NCBI GenBank assembly: GCA_029934835.1 | Contig: JAOZLL010000001.1 | Coordinates: 42,775 to 106,774 of the forward strand | DNA from: Flavobacteriaceae bacterium | Lineage (GTDB): Bacteria; Bacteroidota; Bacteroidia; Flavobacteriales; Flavobacteriaceae | Length of the DNA: 64,000 bases | Reading direction: 5' to 3' | Shown here: piece after piece, positions 18,317 to 27,783 of the stretch | Layout: each line of letters opens with the position of its first letter | How positions within the stretch are numbered: the stretch's first letter is position 1 | Program-made: the position numbers and the translations under genes | Notes under the pieces: model-generated | Told to the model about the DNA's origin: nothing | The model's input: only the letters and a program-made list of their open reading frames with translations | Database searches by the model: none

Positions 18317-19285
18317 TTAATACCCAATTTTACTTCGTACTCTTTTTAAAACATCGATTGCTACAATACGTGCCTTTTTTGCACCAATTTCTAAGGCATC
18401 ATCAATCTCAGATTTGTTTTGTATAAAATAATGGTAGCGTTCTCTTATGATAGTATATTTTTTTATAATTAACTCATAAAAAGCTTGTTTTGCATGCCCA
18501 TAACCATAGCCACCTTTCTCGTAATTTTTACGCATTTCGTCTGTTTGTTCGGGAGTTGCTAACAACTTATAGAGCGCAAAAAGATTACAGGTATCCGGAT
18601 TTTTAGGATCCTCTAAAGGAGTACTATCGGTTTGAATTTTCATTATTTGCTTGCGCAATTGTTTATCTGGCAAAAAGATATTGATGATATTTCCTTTAGA
18701 TTTACTCATCTTTTCACCATCCGTTCCAGGAACATACATCGTGTCATCTTGTAATTTTGCTTGTGGTGGGACCAATACTTCACCAACTTTACTATTTACG
18801 CGATTGGCAACATCACGTGTGATCTCAAGATGTTGTAGCTGGTCTTTTCCAACAGGTACGATATCAGCATCATATAATAAAATATCAGCTGCCATCAACA
18901 TCGGATAATTAAACAAACCGGCATTTACATCGCTTAACCTATCTGCTTTATCCTTAAATGAATGGGCTAACGTTAATCTTTGGTAGGGAAAAAAACAACT
19001 TAAATACCACGCAAGCTCAGTTACTTCTGGAACATCACTTTGACGATAAAAAACAGATTTTGATATGTCTAATCCACAAGCTAACCAAGTAGCTGCTGTA
19101 CTATAGGTGTTTTCTCGTAATGCATCTCCATCCTTTATTTGAGTTAAAGAATGCATATCAGCAATAAAGAGAAAAGAATCATTATTGGGCTCATTTGCCA
19201 ATTTTACAGCTGGTATAATTGCACCTAATAAATTTCCTAAATGTGGTGTTCCTGTACTTTGTACACCTGTAAGTATTCTTGCCAT
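18317..19285 (-). CDS. trpS: Tryptophanyl-tRNA synthetase
   Basis: This class I synthetase charges tRNA-Trp. The 322-residue protein has the HIGH-type motif TGTPHLGN (residues 12-19), the tryptophan-site helix region YNYPMLMAADILLYD-like segment near 125-140, and the KMSKS loop GEKMSKSKGN near 190-200. Length and motifs are complete. Upstream is a short AAAAGTT direct repeat. Confidence 0.97.
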   Translation of the reverse strand: MARILTGVQSTGTPHLGNLLGAIIPAVKLANEPNNDSFLFIADMHSLTQIKDGDALRENTYSTAATWLACGLDISKSVFYRQSDVPEVTELAWYLSCFFPYQRLTLAHSFKDKADRLSDVNAGLFNYPMLMAADILLYDADIVPVGKDQLQHLEITRDVANRVNSKVGEVLVPPQAKLQDDTMYVPGTDGEKMSKSKGNIINIFLPDKQLRKQIMKIQTDSTPLEDPKNPDTCNLFALYKLLATPEQTDEMRKNYEKGGYGYGHAKQAFYELIIKKYTIIRERYHYFIQNKSEIDDALEIGAKKARIVAIDVLKRVRSKIGY

Positions 19286-19300
19286 AAACTGGTTAAAAAT

Positions 19301-19323
19301 TAAAAGTTAAAAGTTAAAAGTTT
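19301..19323. repeat. Short tandem repeat, unit TAAAAGT
   Basis: Three copies of TAAAAGT lie just upstream of trpS. Low-complexity; no function evident. Confidence 0.5.
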
Positions 19324-19410
19324 GTGATGAAACGTACATTTAACCAATAATCATGAGATTTTATCCCAAATAAAAAAACAAAAATACAGTTTTGTATTCA
19401 AAAAGTTAGT

Positions 19411-19650
19411 TTATTTCTTTTTAAACAATCCAACGATAAATAAAATAACTAAAGCTCCAATAAGACCTTGAGCTAAATCACCAACCATACCTTCAAATAA
19501 GGGTAAATTAAATTTAGTGAACAACCAGCCACCAACAAAACCACCAAAAATTCCTAAAAGAATATTTTTAAAGGCGCCAAAACCACCACCTTTCATAATT
19601 TTTCCTGCTAGAAAACCAGCTAATGCACCAATTAATATTGTGTATAACAT
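19411..19650 (-). CDS. GlsB/YeaQ/YmgE-family small membrane protein
   Basis: This 79-residue protein has three hydrophobic glycine-rich segments (LIGALAGFLAGKIMKGGGFG, ILLGIFGGFVGGWLF, LIGALVILFIVGLF) and a basic KKK tail. It fits the transglycosylase-associated (GlsB/YeaQ/YmgE) family of stress-linked inner membrane proteins. The molecular function is unknown. It stands alone. Confidence 0.85.
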   Translation of the reverse strand: MLYTILIGALAGFLAGKIMKGGGFGAFKNILLGIFGGFVGGWLFTKFNLPLFEGMVGDLAQGLIGALVILFIVGLFKKK

Positions 19651-19742
19651 AATTTATAAGATTTATTAAAAAGTAAAAATAGGAAAATATATTTACTCAT
19701 TTTATCAAAAAAATAAATTTATGCTAAAACCGTACATTTTAG

Positions 19743-19750
19743 TACTTTTG
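19743..19750 (+). promoter_or_regulatory. -7 promoter box just before the acyltransferase start
   Basis: TACTTTTG ends 7 bp before the ATG at 19758. Transcription would begin at or within a few bases of the start codon, which suggests a leaderless or near-leaderless mRNA. Confidence 0.5.
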
Positions 19751-19757
19751 ACCCTTG

Positions 19758-20510
19758 ATGAAATTAATTAGATATCCACTAATACTTCTTTGGAGAATAT
19801 GGTTTTATTTGGTTGTAGTACTAAGCTTAATACCTATACTTCCTGTAGTAATTGTCCTAACTTCAAAAGATAAATATTATCCTGCATTTTGTAAAATTGC
19901 CAATACTTGGGGTAAATTTATTCTGTTTGCTATGGGATTTAATACTGAGGTAACCTACGAAGAAAAGCTTACACAAGGCAAAAGCTATATGTTATCTGGC
20001 AATCATACTTCAATGATCGATATTATGATGATGTTTGCTATTATGAAAGGAAACCCTTTTGTTTTTGTTGGAAAAGCAGAACTTGCCAAACTTCCAATTT
20101 TAGGTTACATATACAAAAGAACTATGATTTTGGTAGATCGTAATAATTCAACAAGTAGAAAAGCTGTTTTTGAGCAAGCAAATAAACGTATTCAAGAAGG
20201 TCATAGTGTGTGTATTTTCCCCGAAGGAATGGTTCCGGCAGATGAAAGTTTGATACTGACAGATTTTAAAAGTGGTGCCTTTATTCTAGCCATTGAACAC
20301 CAAATACCTATTGTTCCTATTAGTTTTTATGATAATAAAAAGCATTTTTCATATACCTTTTTTAGTGGAAAACCTGGTAAGTTACGGGTAAAATTTCATA
20401 AGCCAATTTCTACAAAAGGTATGAATGTTGAAAAGCACAAAAGACCATTAAAAGAAATAGTCTACAAACTTCTTTATGACGATTTAGTAGCAGATTCAAA
20501 AATAATTTGA
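19758..20510 (+). CDS. plsC: 1-acyl-sn-glycerol-3-phosphate acyltransferase family protein
   Basis: Acylates lysophosphatidic acid (or a related lysolipid) at the inner membrane. Two N-terminal hydrophobic segments (residues 9-34) precede the acyltransferase fold. The catalytic motif is NHTSMID with His83 and Asp88 (HX4D), and the substrate motif is FPEGMVP near 152-158. I place the start at the ATG at 19758; the TTG one codon earlier is less likely. Several PlsC paralogues are usual in Bacteroidota, so the exact lysolipid is uncertain. Confidence 0.85.
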   Translation: MKLIRYPLILLWRIWFYLVVVLSLIPILPVVIVLTSKDKYYPAFCKIANTWGKFILFAMGFNTEVTYEEKLTQGKSYMLSGNHTSMIDIMMMFAIMKGNPFVFVGKAELAKLPILGYIYKRTMILVDRNNSTSRKAVFEQANKRIQEGHSVCIFPEGMVPADESLILTDFKSGAFILAIEHQIPIVPISFYDNKKHFSYTFFSGKPGKLRVKFHKPISTKGMNVEKHKRPLKEIVYKLLYDDLVADSKII

Positions 20511-20591
20511 TATTTGGTATTGATTTTGTTACTAACATCATGCGAATTCAATAAAAAAACTATCTTTGAGTAACCCTAAAATTATTAAATC

Positions 20592-21407
20592 ATGACTAAA
20601 TTTACCCTTCTAACTTTCCTATTATGCAGTTTTATTGGTTTTTCTCAACAAAACACTATAGATTTAAAATCTAAAAACTTAAAAGGAAAGATTCAATCTT
20701 TCGAAAAGACAACTTATCTTGTTGATAAGACAAGTAAAAATCTAACACAAAAATACAAAGAGAATTATGTTTTTAACGCTACTGGATCACTCATAAGTAT
20801 TGAGAGTTTTGGTGATGATAGCCAACTTGATTCAAAGGAAACCTACTCTTATAATCAAGCCAAACTAAGTTTACATTCTGTATTCAGTTCAACAGGAAAA
20901 ATTGATAAAACTACTCAGTATGAGTATGATGAAATCGGTCAATTAATCACACAAAAAAAGTATAATAAAAGTGAGAAACTACAGTATGAAACCTCTTTTA
21001 TATACAACCAAAAAGGCTTACTAAGTGCAAAACATAAATTGATTCCGAGTATTAATTATACCATGAAACAGCATTATAAATATGATGTAAAAGATCAACT
21101 CATTGAGATTTCTAAAATTGCACGAATTGGGACAACAAAAGAAACCTTTGAATATAATGACAAAGGACTTCAGTCAAAAAAATCAGAATACAATGCTATG
21201 GATGAATTGTATAGCTATATCAACTATTTCTATAACAAAGAAAATGATAAAACCGACTTAAAAAAATATGATACTGAAGGAGCTTTAACTTATTTTGAAA
21301 ACTATGAATACACCTATGATAATTATGGAAACTGGACAGAATGTACTAGTTTTGAAAAGGGTGAGAAAGTTAGTGTGGAGAAGCGAAAGCTAACCTATAT
21401 AGAATAG
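20592..21407 (+). CDS. Secreted protein with YD-like repeats
   Basis: 271 residues with a signal peptide (LLTFLLCSFIGFSQQ). The rest is made of short strand units built around Y-x-Y-D/N-x-x-G, such as YEYDEIGQL, FIYNQKGLL, YKYDVKDQL, FEYNDKGLQ and YTYDNYGNW. These resemble RHS/YD wrapping repeats, but the protein is too short for a toxin shell and has no toxin-like end. Role unknown. A TATCTTTG -7 box lies at 20561-20568. Confidence 0.7.
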   Translation: MTKFTLLTFLLCSFIGFSQQNTIDLKSKNLKGKIQSFEKTTYLVDKTSKNLTQKYKENYVFNATGSLISIESFGDDSQLDSKETYSYNQAKLSLHSVFSSTGKIDKTTQYEYDEIGQLITQKKYNKSEKLQYETSFIYNQKGLLSAKHKLIPSINYTMKQHYKYDVKDQLIEISKIARIGTTKETFEYNDKGLQSKKSEYNAMDELYSYINYFYNKENDKTDLKKYDTEGALTYFENYEYTYDNYGNWTECTSFEKGEKVSVEKRKLTYIE

Positions 21408-21434
21408 CATTCTAAAAACCAATAAAATAGTTTA

Positions 21435-22280
21435 CTAAAACGTATAGTTAAAACCTACACCAAAAACTTCTTTAAATTGTATTTCTTGCCTCATATTATC
21501 ATCATAAATTGTGTGTAAACCTAAGTTAGCTGAAATATATTTATTTACTTGCATTACTAGGTTTAATTGATGACTGATATCAATATTTTCAGGTTGATCT
21601 AAATAGTTAGAATATAAGGTCACAATATTTTCTAATGAGATATTTTTCATTAAATCTGTTTTATGATAAGCTCCTACATAAAAACCTAATTCTGTTCTTA
21701 TATTTTCACCTGGATCCACTCCAAAAGCTCCGACATCTGATAAAGTATCATCCATTACAAAGGTAAATTTACCCGTTGCTGGAGAAATGTTAATTTTAAA
21801 GTTGTCTGATTTTTTCCATAACATACCAGGTCCAAGAGTTAAATAAGCTGGAGCAAATAATTTAGATATAGCTATCTCATCTGAAACACCATAATCATAA
21901 CCATCCGTAAACTGAGTCATAAAGTTCACAAACATTGAATAATACCAATTGCCTTTCGCTTTTTTTCCTAGTAATGAGTTAATTTCAAAACGGTCATCTG
22001 TTTTAATGGTTCCTTTTGAATCTGAATTGGCTAATCCATAAGCAACAATAAACTTGTTATCCCAAGTTAAATCACCTTTTGACAGGTTAGCATCATAATT
22101 TACATTTAGGTTTCCAGCAAACGCATTATCGCCACCAGTTGCCCAGTTTTTAAATGAGGATTGATTCAATAGAACACTAAACGTTCCTCCTTTTTTCCAT
22201 CCATCTTTTGGTGCTTCCTCGTCTTGAGCAAAACTTGCTACAAAACTTAATACTAATACTAATGTTACTAATTTTTTCAT
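21435..22280 (-). CDS. DUF3078 outer-membrane-associated protein
   Basis: 281 residues with a signal peptide (MKKLVTLVLVLSFVASFAQ). The body has the DUF3078 pattern: GWKKGGTFSVLLNQSSFKNW near the start and a chain of amphipathic strands up to a terminal aromatic (VGFNYTF), so an outer-membrane beta-barrel is likely. The start is set at 22280 because a -7 box (TATTTTTG, 22305-22312 on this strand) lies 24 bp upstream of it; a longer reading would run across the promoter. Function unknown. Confidence 0.82.
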   Translation of the reverse strand: MKKLVTLVLVLSFVASFAQDEEAPKDGWKKGGTFSVLLNQSSFKNWATGGDNAFAGNLNVNYDANLSKGDLTWDNKFIVAYGLANSDSKGTIKTDDRFEINSLLGKKAKGNWYYSMFVNFMTQFTDGYDYGVSDEIAISKLFAPAYLTLGPGMLWKKSDNFKINISPATGKFTFVMDDTLSDVGAFGVDPGENIRTELGFYVGAYHKTDLMKNISLENIVTLYSNYLDQPENIDISHQLNLVMQVNKYISANLGLHTIYDDNMRQEIQFKEVFGVGFNYTF

Positions 22281-22426
22281 TTTTTGAGTTTTATAAATTT
22301 CGGGCAAAAATACTATTTTATATGAAATCTGCAATTCTTTTGAAACTCAGGTTAATAGATTACAAAAATGGAATACAAAAGGCTTTTCGATTTCATACTA
22401 CTCTATTAATTTGCTTTTTGCACAGC

Positions 22427-22750
22427 TTATAAGAATCCTAAAGCTAGTTTTGCTTCATCACTCATCAGGTCTTGTGTCCATGCAGGTTCAAAAGTAAGGT
22501 CTAACTCCACTTCCTCAACACCTTCAATGGCATTGACTCTATCTTTTACCTCTTGAGGCATTGATTCTGCAACTGGGCAATTTGGCGTTGTTAAAGTCAT
22601 AATAATCTTAACTGCATTTTGTTCTTTATTAACAAAAACATCATAGATAAGACCTAATTCATAAATATCTACGGGTATCTCAGGATCATAGATTAACTTA
22701 AGCTCCTCGATTATTCTTTCGGTAAGTGTTTTGTTTTTAGTGGTACTCAT
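22427..22750 (-). CDS. SufT/MIP18-type iron-sulfur assembly factor (DUF59)
   Basis: A small 107-residue protein of the DUF59 (MIP18) family, which helps mature iron-sulfur proteins. The family signatures IYDPEIPVDIYELGLIYDV and TLTTPNCPVAESMP are present, the latter with the reactive cysteine. Its C-terminus LTFEPAWTQDLMSDEAK matches the SufT form. I use the ATG at 22750; a TTG 8 codons earlier overlaps the -7 box. A sufE gene occurs 15 kb away, but other suf genes are not in the window. Confidence 0.88.
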   Translation of the reverse strand: MSTTKNKTLTERIIEELKLIYDPEIPVDIYELGLIYDVFVNKEQNAVKIIMTLTTPNCPVAESMPQEVKDRVNAIEGVEEVELDLTFEPAWTQDLMSDEAKLALGFL

Positions 22751-22771
22751 TTTGCTTGTTTTTAGATCAGA

Positions 22772-22779
22772 CAAAAGTA
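22772..22779 (-). promoter_or_regulatory. -7 promoter box of the SufT-like gene
   Basis: TACTTTTG on the minus strand, 21 bp upstream of the ATG at 22750. It decides the start codon of that gene. Confidence 0.55.
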
Positions 22780-22861
22780 GGGAATATTGTACAATAAGAA
22801 TTTTTAAGTACCACTTTAGTAATTTTTCAGATATTTGTAGTAATTAATCAAGTTGGTACTA

Positions 22862-24787
22862 ATGAATTCTATTAAAAGACTTTTTATAATTGTTTTAGCC
22901 TTATTTTCTTACTACTCGCAAGCTCAAGAAAGAAAAGGAATCGATAGTATTCTAAAAATTGCTACTAAAACACAATCCGATAGTTTAAAAGCCATATTCT
23001 TTCAAGAAGTGAGCAAAAAATATGCTCCTGGAAATTTTGATAGCGCTATCTTTTATGCCAAAAAATCACTAGAACATGCAAAAAAAATAGCTGATACTAA
23101 TCTAATCATTGAATCATATAAAAGTATAAGTCTCACCTACGATCATCAATATAAAATTGATTCTACTTTAGTTTGGTACAACAAGGCGCTTACTATTGCT
23201 GAAAAAAGTAAAAACATTCCCCAATTAATCAAACTTTACAATCATATAGGAATTGCCTATTTTTATAAAAAAAGTTACGATAAAAGCATTGAAAATCTTT
23301 ATAAATCTCTTGAATACAGTGAACAAATTAATGATAGTGTAGGAATAGCCAGATGTTGTAATAATATAGGTTACATTCATGAAAAACGAGAGAGTTATAC
23401 CGAAGCCTTAAGTTTTTATCTAAAATCTTTAGCTATAAAAGAACAATTTGATTCTGAAAAAAGCTTAATTCCTTCTTTGATGAATATTTCTAATATTTCG
23501 TTTAGAAATGATGATTTTGAAGATGGTAAAAACTATTTATTACGCGCTCTTGCTATCAGCAAAAAAGTAAAAGACACCTCATTTATTGCATTAAATTATT
23601 CATATTTGGCTATTTCTTATGCTAATAATAACCAATTGGATTTATCAAATTTTTATTTACAAAAATCTTTAAAATTTAAAGAAAATATTAAAGATAAATA
23701 TCGTTATGGACAGCTATTATACGATTTAGCAGGTACTTATGCCAAAATGAACGCTTTTAAAGAAGCTGAAAAATCTTATTTAGAAGGTATTGCTATAAAT
23801 GGAGCTGTGCGATCTGAGGTTATTGAAAAATCGTATAAAGAATTAAGTGATTTGTATAGAAAGAATAAAAAATATGCCAAAGCACTTATTTATTATGACA
23901 AATATTCACAATTAAAAGACAGTACTTACAGTATTGAAAAAGATAAAGCTATTTCAGATATTGAAACAAAATATAGAACCGAAAAAAAAGAACAACAAAT
24001 AAATTTATTAAAGATAAACGTAAAGCAACAAAAAACAAAACAACGTCTTTGGATTTGGTTGGCTGGTTTGGCTGTTCTATTGGCACTATTCTCAGTTTTC
24101 TTTTTCTTTTCCTATAAAAACCGTTCTGCTGAATTAGAGAAAAAGAACCTTTTAATCAATAAAACCTTAGCTGAAAAAGAAACACTCTTAAAAGAAGTTC
24201 ATCATCGTGTAAAAAACAATTTACAAGTAATTGCTTCAATATTGTCTTTACAAATTCGCTACCTAAAAAACCCTAAAGCTATTACAGCAATTGAAGACAG
24301 CCAAAATAGAATTAATTCCATTTCATTAATTCATCAAAAATTGTATTCAGAAGAATCCATTACAGCGATTAGAATGAGAGATTATATTGATGATTTGGCG
24401 TACAGCATTATCAGCTCCTTACATTATGATACTGATAAGATTAACTATTCATCTCAAGTTGATAATTTATTATTAGATGTAGATACCGTTACACCAATCG
24501 GATTGATACTTAATGAGTTGATAATAAATAGTTTGAAGCACAACCCTAATGCAGACTCGTTAGATTTATTCATTTCTTTATCCAAAAAAGATAATTTGCT
24601 AAATCTAACAATTAAAGACAATGGTAAAGGTGTTCCAACAGATTTTGAATATAAAAAAACAGCTTCTTATGGAATGAAAATGATAGAATCTTTGGCAAAA
24701 AAATTAAAAGCCACTATTGATTTTAAAAATGATAATGGACTTACAGTTTCTCTAATAATCAAAAAATATAATGGAACGAGCATATAA
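22862..24787 (+). CDS. TPR-containing sensor histidine kinase (HisKA_2 type)
   Basis: A membrane sensor kinase of 641 residues. A signal peptide (ends SQAQ, residue 22) is followed by about six tetratricopeptide repeats (for example YNHIGIAYFYKKSYDKSIEN, NNIGYIHEKRESYTEALSFY) presumably in the periplasm. A membrane helix spans about 395-417 and a short coiled coil comes next. The HisKA_2 box is EVHHRVKNNLQ with His447. An HATPase_c domain has LNELIINSLKH and DNGKGVP. I use the ATG at 22862, not the TTG three codons before. The LytTR regulator gene 72 bp downstream is the probable partner. Confidence 0.9.
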   Translation: MNSIKRLFIIVLALFSYYSQAQERKGIDSILKIATKTQSDSLKAIFFQEVSKKYAPGNFDSAIFYAKKSLEHAKKIADTNLIIESYKSISLTYDHQYKIDSTLVWYNKALTIAEKSKNIPQLIKLYNHIGIAYFYKKSYDKSIENLYKSLEYSEQINDSVGIARCCNNIGYIHEKRESYTEALSFYLKSLAIKEQFDSEKSLIPSLMNISNISFRNDDFEDGKNYLLRALAISKKVKDTSFIALNYSYLAISYANNNQLDLSNFYLQKSLKFKENIKDKYRYGQLLYDLAGTYAKMNAFKEAEKSYLEGIAINGAVRSEVIEKSYKELSDLYRKNKKYAKALIYYDKYSQLKDSTYSIEKDKAISDIETKYRTEKKEQQINLLKINVKQQKTKQRLWIWLAGLAVLLALFSVFFFFSYKNRSAELEKKNLLINKTLAEKETLLKEVHHRVKNNLQVIASILSLQIRYLKNPKAITAIEDSQNRINSISLIHQKLYSEESITAIRMRDYIDDLAYSIISSLHYDTDKINYSSQVDNLLLDVDTVTPIGLILNELIINSLKHNPNADSLDLFISLSKKDNLLNLTIKDNGKGVPTDFEYKKTASYGMKMIESLAKKLKATIDFKNDNGLTVSLIIKKYNGTSI

Positions 24788-24859
24788 GATTTCGACACAC
24801 AAGGGAATGACTAATGGCGAACACCATGTGTCACTAATAAAAAATTAAAAAACAGACAC
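24776..24859 (+). promoter_or_regulatory. Conserved hairpin leader with short ORF, copy 1 (before LytTR regulator gene)
   Basis: GACACA (24794-24799) pairs with TGTGTC (24827-24832) around a 27-base loop that contains GGAATGACTAATGGCGAACA. The same loop sequence, with 20 of 23 bases matching over its best block, and an equivalent stem made of different base pairs occur at 38159-38198. Both copies begin with ACGAGCAT. A 13-codon ORF (24807-24848, MTNGEHHVSLIKN) starts in the loop and ends 11 bp before the regulator ATG. Candidates are a cis-regulatory RNA, a leader peptide or a small RNA. Confidence 0.5.
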
Positions 24860-25582
24860 ATGAAGTCGAAAATTAAAATACTTATAGTAGAAGACGAACC
24901 ATTAATCGCTGATGATATTGCTTTTATCTTAGAAGATGAAGGTTATATTGTAGTAGGAAAAGCAATAGATACGCAAGAAGCACTTGATTTATTAAACACC
25001 ACAAAACCCGATTTAATTTTATTGGATATTTCGCTAGAAGGTGATGATGAAGATGGTATTGATCTAGCTAATACAATTAACGAAGAGTTTCAAATACCTT
25101 TTATTTTTATCACTTCGCATTCTGATAAACTGACTATAAATCGAGTTAAAAAAACAAATCCATACGGGTTTATTCTAAAACCATTTAAAGCTGCAGATAT
25201 ATTATCTATAATTAGCATTAGTGTATACAAACTTACTCAAGGCAATACAACTATTATAAGAAATAAGGAAAACAGCTTTTTTATAAAACAGGGTTATGAT
25301 TTACTTAAAATTAAATTCAAAGACATTCTTTTTATAAAAGCCGAAGATAATTATACTGATATAGTTTTAGAGAATAGAAAAATACTAGCATCTATAAACC
25401 TTAAATCAATTGTTGAAAAATTACCATCAAAACAATTTATTAGAATTCATCGTTCCTATATTATTAATATTAATAAAATTGAAAGAATCTCTGATCGATT
25501 TGTTTATATAAATTCACATGAAATTCCTTTGGGTAGAACCTATTCTAAAAACCTTCGTGACTATATTAATACTTTGTATTAA
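24860..25582 (+). CDS. LytTR-type response regulator
   Basis: A 240-residue two-domain regulator. The receiver domain (1-120) has the acidic pair EDE (11-13), phospho-acceptor Asp56 in LILLDISLEG, and the conserved Lys in ILKPF. The C-terminal LytTR DNA-binding domain (about 138-238) shows ILFIKAEDNYTDIVL and FIRIHRSYIININKI. It probably receives phosphate from the TPR kinase encoded just upstream. The target genes are unknown, but the T9SS-cargo genes downstream are nearby candidates. Confidence 0.93.
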   Translation: MKSKIKILIVEDEPLIADDIAFILEDEGYIVVGKAIDTQEALDLLNTTKPDLILLDISLEGDDEDGIDLANTINEEFQIPFIFITSHSDKLTINRVKKTNPYGFILKPFKAADILSIISISVYKLTQGNTTIIRNKENSFFIKQGYDLLKIKFKDILFIKAEDNYTDIVLENRKILASINLKSIVEKLPSKQFIRIHRSYIININKIERISDRFVYINSHEIPLGRTYSKNLRDYINTLY

Positions 25583-25617
25583 AAAACAAAACTAACTAAT
25601 ATAAAATTGCTTTTTCT

Positions 25618-25680
25618 TTACCTTACTAACTCTACCATTTACCATTTTATAAACTCCTTGACCAAATAATTTTCTATAGT
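25618..25680. repeat. Duplicated non-coding block, copy 1
   Basis: About 63 bp centred on AACTCTACCATTTACCATTT and ACCAAATAATTTTCTATAGT. It closely resembles 27784-27847 ahead of the second leucine-rich-repeat gene. It is part of a 302-bp gap that otherwise holds a decayed lipoprotein gene. Confidence 0.6.
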
Positions 25681-25721
25681 CCACCTAATTGATCTCTATT
25701 TGCTATAGAAATCAAATTAAG

Positions 25722-25867
25722 GTGAATTATAACAAAATCTATATCCTTATTATTTATATATCTCTTTTTGAGTTGTTCTCAAAACACCTAAAAAACAACC
25801 AAAAGACAGTATACATTTTGAAGCTATTAAACTTCAATATAATTAGTCATTAACATCATAATATTAA
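25722..25867 (+). pseudogene. Decayed copy of the 31.5-kb lipoprotein gene
   Basis: The sequence starts GTGAATTATAACAAAATC, parallel to GTGAATGTAAAAAAAAGT at 31549, and shares GAGTTGTTCT in the lipobox region with a two-base loss. After a large internal deletion it matches the C-terminal end of the intact gene: the reading DSIHFEAIKLQYN aligns with NSIHFEAIKLQNN, then a Trp codon has become TAG. It is therefore a non-functional remnant left by a duplication. It lies directly before the first leucine-rich-repeat gene. Confidence 0.75.
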
Positions 25868-25884
25868 TTTAATAAACAAACCTT

Positions 25885-27696
25885 ATGAAAACAACCTTTA
25901 CCTTTTTTTTTATACTTATTAGTATAGCAATTCAAGCACAAATAGTTACAATTCCAGATGCTAACTTTAAAGCAGCTCTTATAGCAGATGGCGTGGATAC
26001 CAATTCTGATGGAGAGATACAAAATACTGAAGCAGCAGCAGTAGCAACGGTAGAAGTAAGCTCTGAGAGTATTTCTGATCTCTCAGGAATACAAGCTTTT
26101 GTAAATATTACTTTACTAAATTGCAGTTTTAATTCATTAACAAGTCTAAATATTACTCAAAATACACAACTTCAAACTCTAGAATGTGCCTATAACAATT
26201 TAACAAGTATTAATCTATCAAACAATACTTTGTTAACATATCTTTGGATTCAAACAAATCAATTAGCATATATAAATGTATCAAACAACACACAACTTAC
26301 GCATTTATTAGTCGATAGTAATGAGCTATCAACACTAGATGTAAATATGTTGCCACAATTAGTTGAAATAAGTTGTAACTATAATCAATTGTCAATTATT
26401 AATCTTAGTCAAAGTTCTATGTTAGAAGAAGTCTATTGTAATAATAATGACCCATTGACTATCCTTAATATTCAAAATGGAAATAATATAAATATCTCTG
26501 AATATTATTTTCAGGCAGAAGATAATCCAAACCTAAGCTGCATACAAGTTGATAATGCTACATGGAGCACCGCAAATTGGACAAATGTCGATGATACAGT
26601 AAGTTTTGATGAATATTGTGGACAAACCTATATACCAGATGACAATTTTGAACAAGCATTGATCAATTTAGGCTATGATGATGTTATAGATGACTATGTT
26701 ATTACTTCAAATATTAATTCAATTACAAGTTTAAATGTATCAAATAAAAGCATTGCTGATCTTACTGGAATAGAAGACTTTGTGGCTTTAACTTCATTAA
26801 ATTGTAACAATAATTCTTTAATAAGTTTAGATATAGTAGCAAATACTGCTTTAAGCACACTCAGATGTTCAAGCAACGATCTTACCAATTTAGATATAAC
26901 AAACAATATAAGCTTAACATACCTTGATTTTTCTAGTAACTCAATAGATGAAATTGATATTTCAATAAATACAACCCTATATGGCTTAGTATTTTCTAAT
27001 AATCTATTAACAACGATTGATATGTCTACTAATATAAACTTGACAACGATTAATGCTGGATTTAACCCTTTATCTAATTTTGATATATCGACAAATATCA
27101 ATTTGGAACAGCTTTATTGTAACAATCTTAATTTATCAAGTTTAGATATTTCAAACAACCTAGATTTAGAATGGCTTCGTTGCCAAAATAACAACTTAAC
27201 AGATTTGGATTTGTCTGATTTCGAAAATCTAACAATCCTAGATTGTTCAAACAACAACTTGACCAATTTAAATATTCAAAACGGGAATAATACTGCTATT
27301 ATTGAAGAAAAATTTCATACAAGTGGAAACCCTGGTCTAAGCTGTATTTTTGTAGATGATATAAGCTACTCTACTACAACTTGGACAGATATTGATGCTA
27401 CTAGTATTTTTGTAGAAATTCAAGCAGAGTGTGATGCCGCATTAAGTGTTTCTAACAAAGAATTTGAATTAGCAATTAATCTATATCCAAATCCTGTTAC
27501 AAACCTACTTACAATTGAAATTAGTAATGACATTCAATTAAAAAAAATAAGTCTTTTTGATATAATAGGTAAACAAATTAGCATTGAAGAGAACAGTAAT
27601 ACTATTTCTCTTAAATATTTACCATCAGGTGTGTATTTTGTAAAACTTCAAGATGTTGATGGCAATAGTATCACAAAAAAAATAATCAAGAAATAA
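25885..27696 (+). CDS. Leucine-rich-repeat surface protein with T9SS type A sorting domain
   Basis: A secreted 603-residue protein. After a signal peptide (ends IAIQAQ) come two leucine-rich blocks, opened by IPDANFKAALIADGVD and by YIPDDNFEQALINLGYDD. Each contains repeats of about 21 residues of the type L-x-x-L-x-C-x-x-N-x-L-x-x-L-D-I-S-x-N. The last 75 residues (LYPNPVTNLLTIEIS to KKIIKK) are a type IX secretion C-terminal sorting domain, so the protein is exported to the cell surface or medium. Probable role in binding or adhesion; the ligand is unknown. It is paralogous to the next gene. Confidence 0.92.
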   Translation: MKTTFTFFFILISIAIQAQIVTIPDANFKAALIADGVDTNSDGEIQNTEAAAVATVEVSSESISDLSGIQAFVNITLLNCSFNSLTSLNITQNTQLQTLECAYNNLTSINLSNNTLLTYLWIQTNQLAYINVSNNTQLTHLLVDSNELSTLDVNMLPQLVEISCNYNQLSIINLSQSSMLEEVYCNNNDPLTILNIQNGNNINISEYYFQAEDNPNLSCIQVDNATWSTANWTNVDDTVSFDEYCGQTYIPDDNFEQALINLGYDDVIDDYVITSNINSITSLNVSNKSIADLTGIEDFVALTSLNCNNNSLISLDIVANTALSTLRCSSNDLTNLDITNNISLTYLDFSSNSIDEIDISINTTLYGLVFSNNLLTTIDMSTNINLTTINAGFNPLSNFDISTNINLEQLYCNNLNLSSLDISNNLDLEWLRCQNNNLTDLDLSDFENLTILDCSNNNLTNLNIQNGNNTAIIEEKFHTSGNPGLSCIFVDDISYSTTTWTDIDATSIFVEIQAECDAALSVSNKEFELAINLYPNPVTNLLTIEISNDIQLKKISLFDIIGKQISIEENSNTISLKYLPSGVYFVKLQDVDGNSITKKIIKK

Positions 27697-27706
27697 ATTA
27701 ACACCA

Positions 27707-27737
27707 GTTACACCGTGATTTAAAATCACAGTGTAAC
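27707..27737 (+). terminator. Hairpin after the first leucine-rich-repeat gene
   Basis: GTTACACCGTGATTT pairs with AAATCACAGTGTAAC with a single mismatch. No T-tract follows, so it may stabilise the mRNA end rather than terminate transcription by itself. Confidence 0.5.
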
Positions 27738-27783
27738 TAATTGATTACTCATCAGCTTTAAATTACACACTATTACATATTTT

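Noticed and set aside
20592..21407. YD-repeat protein as an RHS-type toxin
   Set aside because: Only 271 residues, no RHS core, no self-cleavage site and no C-terminal toxin or immunity gene.
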